Assembly (NCBI GenBank): GCA_022821495.1
Contig: JAJEDN010000023.1
Coordinates: 114,767 to 178,766 of the forward strand
From: Candidatus Poribacteria bacterium
Lineage (GTDB): Bacteria > Poribacteria > WGA-4E > WGA-3G
Direction: 5' to 3'
Length of the DNA: 64,000 bases
Positions 17,701 to 24,793 of the stretch are shown piece after piece (position 1 is the first letter of the stretch; every line of letters begins with the position of its first letter). Below the pieces are notes generated by a model, which had not been told where the DNA came from, did no database searches, and saw only the letters and a list, made by a program, of their open reading frames with translations. The translations under genes and the position numbers were made by a program.

Positions 17701-19270
17701 TGGCAAACCGCCGATCAGTGGTGAATTTTCGGGTGCTGGCACTGTCGAAATTACGACGTTTACTATCGATGATGATGATGCAACACCAGAGGTAGACGGG
17801 AACCAATTCTCCTATACGCCTGGGGTAGCGTTGAGCGATGGTGATTACAAGGTCGTTGTCAAAGTCACTGACGGTGATGATAATGTCGCACAGGCATCCA
17901 GTATCTTCACGGTAGATATGCCGAAAGACACAACACCACCAGTGATCTCCGCAGCTGCACCTAATGGGGTCATCAGGGATGCGAACCACGCTAAAGTCGG
18001 GTCGGCAAAGATCTCAGCGGTCGTGACTGACGAGCAATCGTCCATTTTATCTGTGAAGTACAGCATAAATGGTGGTCAACTCCGTTCCATATCCAACTTG
18101 AATGTTGCTGGTGGAAAGATCGAGGCACCGATAGACTTTGAAGCACACGGTGCAGGTCTGTACAACGTACGACTCGTTGCAACCAGCGAAGGTGGTACCA
18201 CGGAATACACGTGGAGTTTCACACTCATTGTTGATAATATCGCACCTACGATCACCTCAATTAGCCCGTCTGGAACGATCCGTGGCGGACTCCCGGTTAT
18301 CTCCGCGAGTGCCAACGACGAATCAGGCGTTTCTAAAATAACAATCACTGTTATGGATAGTCAGGGTGAAGAGGTGAAGGGTGAGACCCAAGATGATGGT
18401 GAAGATGGTGTTGAAGGGATCACCCGTTTGGATTTCAATCCTGAAGCCCCGCTTGATGAGGGTGTTTACACGATTGAGGTTCGCGCAACGGATCCATACG
18501 ACAACTCCGCTTCAGCGAAAGGGACTTTCACTATTGACTTTGATACCGCTGCACCGGTCATCACAATGGCATCGCCACAACAGGATGCCCGCATTGTGCT
18601 GAAAGCAGGGGATAAGGCACCGACAGTTTCGATTGCCTATGCCGATGCTGAATCCGGTGTAAACGTTGAGTCTATTGTCTTGACGCTGGAAGGCCCTGTA
18701 TTCAAGTCTACCCCGAGTGGTGATAAACCTCTCACGCTTGAGCAGAAGACGGCAAGCCAGGTTATGTATACGTTGCCTTTCAATACAGTCGTAGATAAAC
18801 CCGAAAGATGGGTCGGAGAATATGTGGTTAGACTTGAGCTGGCTGACAACGCGCACTTAGAGGGCAATGTCTCTGAAAAGAGTGAAGGTGCTCGTAAGGC
18901 GAATGCGACAGTCCATCAGTTTAGCTTCACTATTGAAAGTGCCGAAGGTCCAATACTGGCAGCACGTCCGATTAACTACCCTAACCCGTTCAAGGATAAC
19001 ACGCGTATCTCCTTCACATTGGCTCGAGAATCTACGGTCAGTATTGTCATCTATGACAGCACGCTCCGTCCGGTTCGAGTGCTTATGGATAATGCGGTAC
19101 TGCCTGCTGGCAGTTATACCCGTAAGGAGGTCGGTTCGGATGCCTTCGGTTGGGATGGGAAATCGAGCAGTGGTGAAGATATGGCACGAGGTATCTACTT
19201 CTGCGAGATCATCGTAGCAGACGGTTTAGAACCCGAATATGCCATTCTCAAACTCGCACTGACGCGCTAA
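11753..19270 (+). CDS. Giant secreted multi-domain surface protein with C-terminal FlgD/T9SS-like domain
   Basis: The 2505-residue product starts with a signal peptide (residues 1-28, ending VFGQ). Two near-identical 156-residue units follow (about 32-187 and 188-343), each ending in acidic proline repeats EEVTPPPEE. A long central part has Ig-like or cadherin-like beta repeats. The clearest is a duplicated unit at about 1144-1427 and 1428-1753, with ITVDPA/ITTDPA, NAYS, TFTIKP and LVTDAEG landmarks. At 2406-2505 a YPNPFKDNTRISFTL motif opens a FlgD-Ig/type-9-sorting-like domain that ends in AILKLALTR. GDCNMDGDMEDL near residue 1022 resembles a calcium loop. Known for the family: such tails direct export or attachment in T9SS bacteria. 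Adhesion or surface-layer function is inferred. Codon use matches its neighbours. Confidence 0.88.
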   Translation: MKKRTLVCFLIFTLCVFYTAIPNTVFGQEEGVALAKQVFDEYSETLQRDDVKALLPQILGGLAEAGDDQDIPGLVDTAITLINAGQGATLQGLAAAQGITLTDDHITLLADPDVQTLLTAETTKELLGLKGAELQAGLAELLRLANEPVEEVTPPPEEEVTPPPEEEVMPPPEEEVTPPPEEVIPPTVALANQVFDEHSQTLQRDDVKALLPQILGGLQGAGDDVDIPGLVDTAIALINAGQGATLQGLAAGQGVTLTDDHITLLADPDVQTLLTAETTKELLGLKGAELQVGLAELLRLANEPVEEVTPPPEEEVTPPPEEEVTPPPEEEVTPPPEVVPPPPEDKAPPFDPATPTRDYLLGKSRLGGLSLNGASGRRFVEDFIAALAPPGISLDAEVVVDAILDAVPRGFLPKNQIRKLLLSKRLSAFPQEEDQLDAENFGNAIMPNFTDFLYSDFGDTPNQKYLTSNGLHVYTRVPAKVAGVEFSLSDGTTVPGTEFKMAELESNSIDYTFRLEETLAATNLPAWPDLDTQLFSSVTLRYSNTGPMSDNYFEADMQAVPGENGVVWEAKLGIPAGRSTYYYFEVVLAEPLTFTALDRDAIAALDPTTATLADVLNPANLHQITIEGWAMPDPRNLQLADRGIVEALFTPNLVDAFDEILRSPQVLQLIPQVLAGQADLNDILNVATPKQLHRIQTILLRNTNTLTTQFEEAFDPMLASVFTVPRVDLETQSLWTARIPDIDDGNYQLKADVLDADGTVLDRMQENITVDTSAPEANIGISPGEDANATGYMNDDGIYVATAPTAGTAATLKIMGMPTVPGEIAPGRGYLLYQLIALNEDGTPYLGDPSIQKPNTWMPLTVDSTMLVSNIWDAVRGAIAEGRVNAPTDLTLQAALALPLEGVLGILNAGLIQQFADPVLKDLEPFIGFSSLSDSQAQLIVDALGATIDIIDHLVPVTFDPSGYVVMPIQGEQMPLITGDYGIRAMGLDSLFNVGAYAAPQHLRIVAPEYDKASVTFAVIGDCNMDGDMEDLFESGPIGDVTIFNNTTENVVLTVTVDHRTVHPAGVMVQYMDAAGVWQNIGELDLAGTEAGSTLTIDWNVTDFDELLGAGSTVAVRTVASNALGLTHRSTEGTINLDPGICPLDPEVIAITVDPATTTNSVSGAPQGMLTLNAYTPSRTSTPIDSVRLAAKGPQDAEWTIETSESVEKIGGQQLADILGDLVSTVGPDKPIVNVDSTYQKWMVSIDTTELMDTITKSSTDDNQYVVTGYANTDGGEIAPIPGVEAKFSVDNIDLTNITAVADAEGAVEANEDGSYSVGGLVDKYDEAVESPMVTFTIKPVSYPGVYASVMLVTDAEGVSIGEATETAEGSGVFEITVDVGTLADGEYLKNGTYMFHAVAVDAEGSEVSETDGAKISVNVENTYRPAPEILAITTDPAEKTNPDSGAPKETVTVNAYSIGETTSPLITSMRFEVKRLNDDDAAWIEVGVTEDGTVVTSEEVQELQNLNVDALTDLITVAAGTAATSPEASPIHRYQSYQKWTVDIDTVALELPDTIDKDSPAARDASKDDNPYIVRAVAISTANESETPAPDGVRSMFSLDNVDDVAPGIADREGDDGTPAGPRPTNIVAVADILADGTEANIDASEDGSYPVGGIVDPSVEQPPVAIFTIKPTSERGTYDSVELVTDAEGITIGEAVEVENGVFKIETDVSEVPNGTYMFNALASDASGNVQEDMSETDGSRITVGVTNFRVADVTDIAVVAVDGTDVAEPPAEPIPLRNSVTVSFMVANGSLAAGDLTGAVYGQDMTGDPSPEEDPENTFTLTVEVGALTDGVHSPDAVVTKRNGSVAFPVTKVNVDNTGPMVTIESPTEDEAVDSLPTVHASYHDGAGAGVDGATGSLDLARLQPPDAVEVTVDQAELEKDAEALVYTRSEQLAGGAYRVTVEVADILGNVGTGTREFTVNGTLPTVAIHSPVSGQTFAHGKPPISGEFSGAGTVEITTFTIDDDDATPEVDGNQFSYTPGVALSDGDYKVVVKVTDGDDNVAQASSIFTVDMPKDTTPPVISAAAPNGVIRDANHAKVGSAKISAVVTDEQSSILSVKYSINGGQLRSISNLNVAGGKIEAPIDFEAHGAGLYNVRLVATSEGGTTEYTWSFTLIVDNIAPTITSISPSGTIRGGLPVISASANDESGVSKITITVMDSQGEEVKGETQDDGEDGVEGITRLDFNPEAPLDEGVYTIEVRATDPYDNSASAKGTFTIDFDTAAPVITMASPQQDARIVLKAGDKAPTVSIAYADAESGVNVESIVLTLEGPVFKSTPSGDKPLTLEQKTASQVMYTLPFNTVVDKPERWVGEYVVRLELADNAHLEGNVSEKSEGARKANATVHQFSFTIESAEGPILAARPINYPNPFKDNTRISFTLARESTVSIVIYDSTLRPVRVLMDNAVLPAGSYTRKEVGSDAFGWDGKSSSGEDMARGIYFCEIIVADGLEPEYAILKLALTR

Positions 19271-19288
19271 GTAAATGGGGGTCCGCAT

Positions 19289-19320
19289 ATCGGGAATTGG
19301 ACGTTCGTCCAGTTCCCGAT
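19289..19320 (+). promoter_or_regulatory. Long intercistronic hairpin without T-run
   Basis: ATCGGGAATTGGAC (19289-19302) and GTCCAGTTCCCGAT (19307-19320) form a 14-bp stem with one G-U pair and a 4-nt GTTC loop. No T-run follows, so it is unlikely to terminate. It lies between the giant gene and the PorV-like gene and could stabilise mRNA ends or tune relative expression. Confidence 0.65.
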
Positions 19321-19342
19321 GTGGACACTGAAGGAGGATATA

Positions 19343-20341
19343 ATGTTAATGACAAAGCAAATTGCTAAATGGGCTTCAAAAGGGTGCCCAAAATTGCTAT
19401 GTGGTTTAATGCCACTTTTCTTTCTTATCCTAGCGGTGTCGCCGGTCAGTTTTGCCGGAGTGGATGCCATGCCACATCTAAGGCTTGGTGCCGGTGCACG
19501 CTCGATTGGTTTAGGCGGTGCTTTCACAGCTATCGCCGATGATGCCACCGCAACAGTTTGGAATCCTGCAGGACTCGGATCTGCAGCAGATTTAAGTCTC
19601 AATCTTTCAACCCAACAACTCGACCTTGATAGAAGCCACAACTTTATCGCGTTGACCAAAGCACTCGGTTCAGCCGGTTCTATCGGGCTTGCAGTCGTAA
19701 ACGCTGGTGTCAGCGGTATCCCGCAGTACGATAACAATGCAAATCACCAAGGTGAGTTTGACTATAGCGCAAACGCTTATTCCCTCTCTTACGGCATTGG
19801 CCTCGGGAATTTCAATGTCGGTTTAACAGGTCGCATGCTGATGGATAACTTCGGTTTAGACAGTGTTGAAAACCAGAGTGGGTTTGGTGGTGTAGATGTC
19901 GGTTTGATGGGACATGCACTGCACATAGATGTTGGTGAAGAAAAAGTTCCAACCTTCCATTATGGCGTTGTTGCTAAATACCTCGGCGCATCCCTCGGCG
20001 ATGACACCGTTCCGATGGTAGTTAATCTCGGTTTGGCTTACAATCTCTATATGGGCAACGTCGTTACATTCGCAGCAGATGTCGAGCAAGAGTTCGTCAA
20101 TCTTGATGAGAGTGCAACGAGCCTACGGCTTGGAACTGAGTACACGATCGTCACTTACAAATCTACTGCTTTGTCCATCCGTGGCGGCGTTAAAGCTTCA
20201 CGCGATGTACAGAACCTCTTTGGTGGGTTTGGCGTGAACATAAGTGGGCTGCAGATTGACTATGCTATCCAAGATGGCATGGCAAGTGAAATCAATGGCG
20301 TCGGCTCAACTCACTTTGCTTCCCTCTCTTATAGATTTTAA
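19343..20341 (+). CDS. PorV/PorQ-family outer-membrane beta-barrel protein
   Basis: After a basic N-terminus and signal segment (LMPLFFLILAVSPVSFAG), the mature part opens HLRLGAGARSIGLGGAFTAI, then DDATATVWNPAGLG. This is the hallmark start of PorV/PorQ (UPF0164-like) barrels. The rest alternates short beta-strand patterns and ends with SLSYRF, a C-terminal aromatic as in outer-membrane barrels. In Bacteroidetes PorV carries T9SS cargo at the outer membrane. Here it follows a protein with a T9SS-like tail, so a matching role is inferred. ATG 19343 is chosen because AGGAGG sits at 19332-19337; an in-frame ATG at 19319 lies inside the hairpin. Confidence 0.82.
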   Translation: MLMTKQIAKWASKGCPKLLCGLMPLFFLILAVSPVSFAGVDAMPHLRLGAGARSIGLGGAFTAIADDATATVWNPAGLGSAADLSLNLSTQQLDLDRSHNFIALTKALGSAGSIGLAVVNAGVSGIPQYDNNANHQGEFDYSANAYSLSYGIGLGNFNVGLTGRMLMDNFGLDSVENQSGFGGVDVGLMGHALHIDVGEEKVPTFHYGVVAKYLGASLGDDTVPMVVNLGLAYNLYMGNVVTFAADVEQEFVNLDESATSLRLGTEYTIVTYKSTALSIRGGVKASRDVQNLFGGFGVNISGLQIDYAIQDGMASEINGVGSTHFASLSYRF

Positions 20342-20353
20342 AGGAGAAAACGT

Positions 20354-21217
20354 ATGAAAATGATAAGAGGCACTCTGAAGTTGGCACTGATTCTGTATAT
20401 CTGCGCAGCACTCAGTGGCGTTTATGTCCTGTCTGCCTCGGCGCGAATTACACCGCACGATGGCGATGATGACACTATGCTCATTACTATTGAAAAAGGG
20501 GATACCCTCTGGGACCTCTGCCAAGAGCATCTCAAAGACCCGCTCCAGTGGCGTGAATTGAGCAAGTATAACGACTTCACCAATCCGCACCTTATCTTCC
20601 CTGGTGAAAAATTGCGTATTCCGCTTGCTATGGCAAAAGATGTTGTTGAAATTGCTGAAGAAGACTTGCTTAAACAGCAGCAAGAACTTGAAAAGCTGCG
20701 GATGGAATTATCCGAATCTGAAGCAACGCGGGATAAACTTGAGGCGGACATTAAAGCACTCAATGCGAGTACAAGCAAACTCAAGGCACAACTCAAAGAA
20801 CTTGAAAGCAGCCTGAAATCACAAAAAGAATTGATGATGGCTGTTACTGAGTCTGGAAACGAAATTGCCTCTGCTGTTAAAGAATCTCTTGAAGCCAGCA
20901 AAGCGGCTATCCTTAGCGATATTGCTCATCTTGATGAGCATCTCGCAGAGGCAGCTGCCATGCTTAAAGATCATCAGATGAAAGCAGACGCTACAAATGT
21001 ACTCGTTGAATCTATCCAAGCGGACACGAAGACACTTTTGACACAGGTTGAGACCAACCAAAAGGCGATCAAAGAAGTCAAAATGATCCTTAAGGATGCC
21101 AAGGGTGTACACGAGGAAGTTTCCTCGTCTAAACGTGCTTTGGTGTTCCTGACAACAGTCGCAGCAGGTATCGGGTGGTTCGCTATAAGCGCCATCGGTG
21201 GACGCAGCGGCGAATAA
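20354..21217 (+). CDS. LysM-domain coiled-coil membrane protein
   Basis: The 287-residue product has an N-terminal hydrophobic segment (about 8-28) that may be a signal peptide or anchor. A LysM domain follows at about 44-90 (ITIEKGDTLWDLCQEHLKDP through FPGEKLRIP), then a long coiled coil at about 95-260 rich in KLRMELSES and KLEADIKAL heptads, and a short C-terminal hydrophobic stretch (VFLTTVAAGIGWFAI) before GGRSGE. LysM binds peptidoglycan; the coiled coil could span the periplasm. AAAGGAG at 20340-20346 precedes the ATG and the PorV-like gene ends 12 bp upstream, so it is the third gene of the operon, followed by a terminator. Confidence 0.85.
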   Translation: MKMIRGTLKLALILYICAALSGVYVLSASARITPHDGDDDTMLITIEKGDTLWDLCQEHLKDPLQWRELSKYNDFTNPHLIFPGEKLRIPLAMAKDVVEIAEEDLLKQQQELEKLRMELSESEATRDKLEADIKALNASTSKLKAQLKELESSLKSQKELMMAVTESGNEIASAVKESLEASKAAILSDIAHLDEHLAEAAAMLKDHQMKADATNVLVESIQADTKTLLTQVETNQKAIKEVKMILKDAKGVHEEVSSSKRALVFLTTVAAGIGWFAISAIGGRSGE

Positions 21218-21238
21218 GCAGGACGCACTACATTTTAG

Positions 21239-21275
21239 GCAGGGTAGGTGTTTCAACCACCTCCCTGCTTTTTTT
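21239..21275 (+). terminator. Rho-independent terminator ending the surface-protein operon
   Basis: GCAGGGTAGGTG (21239-21250), loop TTTCAAC, then CACCTCCCTGC (21258-21268) form an 11-bp stem with one bulged T, directly followed by seven T residues (21269-21275). It lies 21 bp behind the LysM gene. Confidence 0.92.
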
Positions 21276-21352
21276 ATACGAGGCAAGTAGAACTCAGATG
21301 TTGGTCGAGGCTTGATGCCATACCAACACTATCAGTAAAAGGGCCCGGGTAC

Positions 21353-21982
21353 ATGCTATCAGATACCACCGAATACCCTCAACCTCCCTTCACTCAAGCG
21401 ATTCAGCTGTATGGTGATAGATCAGGCAGTAAAGGGGCTTTTAAGTTCGCTGGCTTCGCATGGATACAAAACACGAAAGTCATACTTGTACACGGAGACG
21501 ATCAAAGCCTAAACGCTGCTTCTGAATGGCGATGTTTGCTACGCCTGATCGCACTTGCACATCGTCTCAAAAAACCTATTGTTTTATGGAATCTGCCCCT
21601 CGCGTGTATTGCCAAAATACAGCGTAAAACGACTTTAGATTGTGCGCATGCAATTCAGAAAACCGAGTTGGAACTGCTAAGGCTATCCTGTCCGATCATT
21701 GCCGTTTTTGATGGTGCTAATAATATGGATTATGCCGCTCAAGAGTTGATATGGAACGATGGGATGGTCCTTGTGGCGTCACCGGACGCACAACTTGCTG
21801 AACAGGAGAGCGTCAAAATAGCAGCGCATTCAACAGACATCTCGCCCGCAATCTTAGAACTCCTAAGTCAAACAGAGGCAATTCCGGCTGCAGAATTGGT
21901 TGAGAACCGGCGAGCGTCGCTACACTTCCTCGTGAAATCAAATCCGTTATACAATGCGGAGGCATCACAATGTTTGAAGTGA
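21353..21982 (+). CDS. Hypothetical protein, possibly a degenerate carboxyltransferase-like fold
   Basis: From ATG 21353 the product is 209 residues. An upstream in-frame ATG at 21248 is inside the terminator stem and is rejected. The pattern FKFAGFAWIQNTKVILVHGDD, then RLIALAHRLKKPIVLW, then PIIAVFDGA loosely follows acetyl-CoA carboxylase alpha subunits, where a gene-order KPV--HQKG, ALRLM-LAE-F--PI, PII-V-GE is known. The glycine-rich oxyanion pieces are not kept, so activity is doubtful. The assignment is tentative. It overlaps the next gene by 13 bp, so translation is probably coupled. Confidence 0.5.
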   Translation: MLSDTTEYPQPPFTQAIQLYGDRSGSKGAFKFAGFAWIQNTKVILVHGDDQSLNAASEWRCLLRLIALAHRLKKPIVLWNLPLACIAKIQRKTTLDCAHAIQKTELELLRLSCPIIAVFDGANNMDYAAQELIWNDGMVLVASPDAQLAEQESVKIAAHSTDISPAILELLSQTEAIPAAELVENRRASLHFLVKSNPLYNAEASQCLK

Positions 21983-22593
21983 AATTAAAGCCCTGTCTTG
22001 AGACGATCCTATCTACGATTGCCAACAAAATGGTCGCAATCGGTATTACAGCGAACATGGTGACGATCTTTGGGTTCCTTGTCAACCTTATCGCGACCTT
22101 TTACTTCGCAACAGGCCACCTTATTACGGGTGGTATTCTTATTTTATTTGGCGGGAGCTTTGATATGATAGATGGAGCCGTAGCACGTGCGCAAAGAAAC
22201 TTACGCGCCTCTGGGGCACTTTTGGATTCTGTGATTGATCGCTACTCCGAAGGCTTTCTCTTCCTCGGAGCACTCATCTATTTTTACGGTTTAGAAAGTT
22301 TATTGGGGATCATTTTAGCGTTTGGCGCATGGTTCGGTTCGATACTCGTCAGCTATGTGAGAGCAAGAGCGGAGGGACTCCAAATTACTTGTAAGGTTGG
22401 ACTCATGCAACGCCCCGAACGCGTCATCTTACTTGGTACTGGTACACTGCTCCAGGGCGTATTCTGGTACAAATTTCCGATTGTCCAAAGCACCGGAATA
22501 ATTCTGCTCTGCACGCTGGGTATCCTTACACTCACCTCACACATTACTGCTGTCCACCGACTGATTTTTTCCTATCACGAACTGGAACGCTAA
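21970..22593 (+). CDS. CDP-alcohol phosphatidyltransferase family membrane enzyme
   Basis: Transfers a phosphoryl-alcohol head group from a CDP-activated donor, usually in phospholipid synthesis, at the inner membrane. In 207 residues the family motif D-G-x2-A-R-x8-G-x3-D-x3-D is intact (DMIDGAVAR then SGALLDSVIDR). About five membrane spans surround it. The acceptor (glycerol phosphate, inositol phosphate or another) cannot be told. GGAGG at 21958-21962 precedes the ATG, and the start overlaps the end of the upstream hypothetical gene. It ends 4 bp into the convergent exporter gene. Confidence 0.85.
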   Translation: MFEVKLKPCLETILSTIANKMVAIGITANMVTIFGFLVNLIATFYFATGHLITGGILILFGGSFDMIDGAVARAQRNLRASGALLDSVIDRYSEGFLFLGALIYFYGLESLLGIILAFGAWFGSILVSYVRARAEGLQITCKVGLMQRPERVILLGTGTLLQGVFWYKFPIVQSTGIILLCTLGILTLTSHITAVHRLIFSYHELER

Positions 22594-23384
22594 CCGAGTC
22601 CGAGAAGCGATATAATATCTAAATTAAAGGGCTTTAACACAAGGTTTGTCGCAAAGGCAAGCACAGTTACAACGAGAACCACTTTAATCCATTTGTCGCC
22701 TTTTTCGACAGCCCAGTGACTACCAATCCATGCCCCAGTAGCATTTCCTATTGCTAACGTGACACCTAAACTCCAATCGACCTGCTCGTTCATGATAAAA
22801 ATACCAAGTGCAAGTAAGGTGTAACAGAAAATAACCAAGACTTTAATCGCATTCGTCCGAACGAGATCTATACCAGTCAAAAGGCGCAGAGCCGTTATGA
22901 CAAGCAGCCCCACACCTGCTTGGATGAAACCGCCGTAAATCCCGATAAAGAAGAATACAACCATAGCGATGATTTTAGCACCTGTCCCGCTACCTTCTAT
23001 TCTATCCTTTAACCGCGCTGTCGGGTTCAGCAATGTTAAGCCGAGCATAATCAGCATTACGGCTGCGAGAATGAATTGGAACAAGGCCGCATCCGTACCA
23101 ATCGCAATTTTCGCACCGATCCCGGCACCAATAACAGCAGGCACAGCGAGTAAGAAGCCATACCGGAAATCAGAAACGCCCTTACGCCGGAAACCCATAA
23201 TAGCACTGACGTTTTGAAAGAAAATAGCAACCCGATTTGTGCCGTTTGCTAATAGCGGATCAGAGGTAAGGAAGATAAGCATCGGGAGTGCCAACAACGA
23301 GCCACCAGCAGCAACCGTATTTATGAAACCTGCGCAAATTCCGGTACCAAAGAGGAGGAAGGTGTGTAAAAGATTGAAGTCCAT
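22590..23384 (-). CDS. TauE/SafE-family anion exporter
   Basis: Inner-membrane permease of 264 residues with about eight spans. Seen: the N-terminal GTGICAGFINTVAAGGSLLALP block and NGTNRVAIFFQNVSAI, typical of the TauE/SafE (DUF81) family, and a second half with GIYGGFIQAGVGLLV that mirrors the first, as expected for an inverted-repeat transporter. Family members export sulfite, sulfoacetate or other organosulfonates. With several sulfatases in the window, an oxyanion role is plausible, but no direct link is shown. The gene is convergent with and overlaps 21970-22593 by 4 bp. Confidence 0.85.
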   Translation of the reverse strand: MDFNLLHTFLLFGTGICAGFINTVAAGGSLLALPMLIFLTSDPLLANGTNRVAIFFQNVSAIMGFRRKGVSDFRYGFLLAVPAVIGAGIGAKIAIGTDAALFQFILAAVMLIMLGLTLLNPTARLKDRIEGSGTGAKIIAMVVFFFIGIYGGFIQAGVGLLVITALRLLTGIDLVRTNAIKVLVIFCYTLLALGIFIMNEQVDWSLGVTLAIGNATGAWIGSHWAVEKGDKWIKVVLVVTVLAFATNLVLKPFNLDIISLLGLG

Positions 23385-23396
23385 TTTAGGTTTCTA

Positions 23397-23675
23397 TTAT
23401 TTCCTTTTTTCTGATGAATCGGAGAGTCTTTGACGATATTTCGCAACCCCAATTAAGATGAGGGCAGTAAGATTGCCTATAACAATAGCACTTCCGACTC
23501 CGGTAATTGCTATAAAACCAGCGACCTGAAGAATGCCGTCTCCAAACGGGCAGCGCCAATGTAGAATGAAGATAGCCACGCTCGGTACCAATAGACCGAG
23601 GATAAAACCGATTCCTGCAGCAGTGCCGGCGACATTCTGAAATTTCTTCAAGGCTGGTAGTTGAACTTCAAACAT
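23397..23675 (-). CDS. Small two-span membrane protein, unknown
   Basis: The 92-residue product has hydrophobic stretches at about 18-38 (AAGIGFILGLLVPSVAIFIL) and 48-78, between polar termini (N-terminal EVQLPALKKFQ, C-terminal KYRQRLSDSSEKRK). No family was recognised. It lies 12 bp upstream of the TauE-type exporter on the same strand, so both are likely co-transcribed. A repeat copy abuts its start at 23682. Confidence 0.6.
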   Translation of the reverse strand: MFEVQLPALKKFQNVAGTAAGIGFILGLLVPSVAIFILHWRCPFGDGILQVAGFIAITGVGSAIVIGNLTALILIGVAKYRQRLSDSSEKRK

Positions 23676-23681
23676 CTGTAC

Positions 23682-23757
23682 CCTTTTAAAGTCCCACTGA
23701 TATGGGGGATTTAGGGGGTTAAAAACACCGAATTATTACTTTTTGCTTAAGTCCTAT
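23682..23757. repeat. Interspersed repeat copy, left end degraded
   Basis: TTTTAAAGTCCCACTGATAT then GGGGGATTTAGGGGGTTAAAA matches the core of the element at 8734-8822. The right terminal repeat TGCTTAAGTCCTA is kept at 23745-23757; no left terminal repeat is recognisable. Confidence 0.75.
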
Positions 23758-23769
23758 TTCTTATGTTCG

Positions 23770-24789
23770 CTAAGCGATCCCTAAGTATTTATCTCTACCT
23801 TGCACGAGTGCCTCTATTTTCCGATCTACCACGGAGCGTTGGAGCATCCAAAACCCGCAATCTGGATGGACCCAGCCAATCCGTCCGCTGCCTAACATTT
23901 TTTCAGCTTGTTCTATACTGGCGGCTACGTCGTCAGCTGTCTCTATCGGGTTGACCTTGACATCAATCACACCGATACCAAGAACAATATCTGAGGTAAC
24001 TGCTTTCAGTGCCTCAAGATCACTTTCAGGACGGTGTTTCAGTTCTAAAACGAGATGATCACATCGGAGTGTATTCAAGAAGTCGATGAGTGCCTTCCAG
24101 TTACCTTGCTGGATAACTTGTCCGCCATAGTTACCGAAGCAGAAATGGACAGCCTTCTCTCCTTCAAATGCGTCAAGCACAATATTAATCGCCTCGGCAG
24201 CACGGGGTCCGTCTTGTGGGTTCCCCGGTATATTCGCCTCGTCAATTTGGAGACAGGCACAATCCAGTTCGCGCACCTGTGTCGCTAAAACTTCTGCCAA
24301 AGCGGTAAGCAGTGTATCGAAATCGCCGTAGTGTTTATCTAATAACGTCCGGGCAAGCATGTACGGACTTGTCACCGTAAATTTGATGTGTTTACCGGCA
24401 ACATCTACAGCACGTTCACAATCGGAAACGAGGTTTAACGTGCCTTCTCCTAATGCTTCCTCAACAACGCCTGCAGGTTTCGCTCGGAACGACATCGTCT
24501 GCATCTGTCTAAATTCATGCCATTCCTGTCTTCCCACCTCTGCCCTTACACCTGAAAGCGGACGAATGAAATAATCAATCATCCCGTTAGTATCTGGATG
24601 GTTCGGATCAAAGCGGTAGAGTTCACCATCGGTCGGTAGGTCGATGCCACGTTGCCGCTGGGTGTCCACCACAACGCGTGTTGCGTCAAGAAGGGACTGT
24701 TCCGTCGGCATTGACAGCAGCCATGCCGGTACAGGATAAGAGCCGACAGTCGTCGTTAAAATTTCTGGTTTTTTTCTTGAAGTTTTCAC
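23770..24789 (-). CDS. Cobalamin-independent methionine synthase (MetE C-terminal) family methyltransferase
   Basis: The 339-residue product covers the catalytic barrel of the MetE family without the N-terminal half. Seen: TTVGSYPVPAWL at the start, LPTDGELYRFD, LQIDEANIPG, the zinc-ligand pair HFCFG, an ELKH segment and a later PDCGF with the third zinc Cys. Single-domain proteins of this type transfer a methyl group to a thiol acceptor, often homocysteine, with a corrinoid or folate donor. The exact donor is unknown. The start codon is GTG 24789, 4 bp behind the stop of the upstream lipoprotein gene, so the two form an operon. Confidence 0.85.
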   Translation of the reverse strand: MKTSRKKPEILTTTVGSYPVPAWLLSMPTEQSLLDATRVVVDTQRQRGIDLPTDGELYRFDPNHPDTNGMIDYFIRPLSGVRAEVGRQEWHEFRQMQTMSFRAKPAGVVEEALGEGTLNLVSDCERAVDVAGKHIKFTVTSPYMLARTLLDKHYGDFDTLLTALAEVLATQVRELDCACLQIDEANIPGNPQDGPRAAEAINIVLDAFEGEKAVHFCFGNYGGQVIQQGNWKALIDFLNTLRCDHLVLELKHRPESDLEALKAVTSDIVLGIGVIDVKVNPIETADDVAASIEQAEKMLGSGRIGWVHPDCGFWMLQRSVVDRKIEALVQGRDKYLGIA

Positions 24790-24793
24790 GGAT

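Noticed and set aside
21248..21352. Upstream ATG at 21248 as the start of the hypothetical gene
   Set aside because: It lies inside the terminator stem, and ATG 21353 is a better choice.
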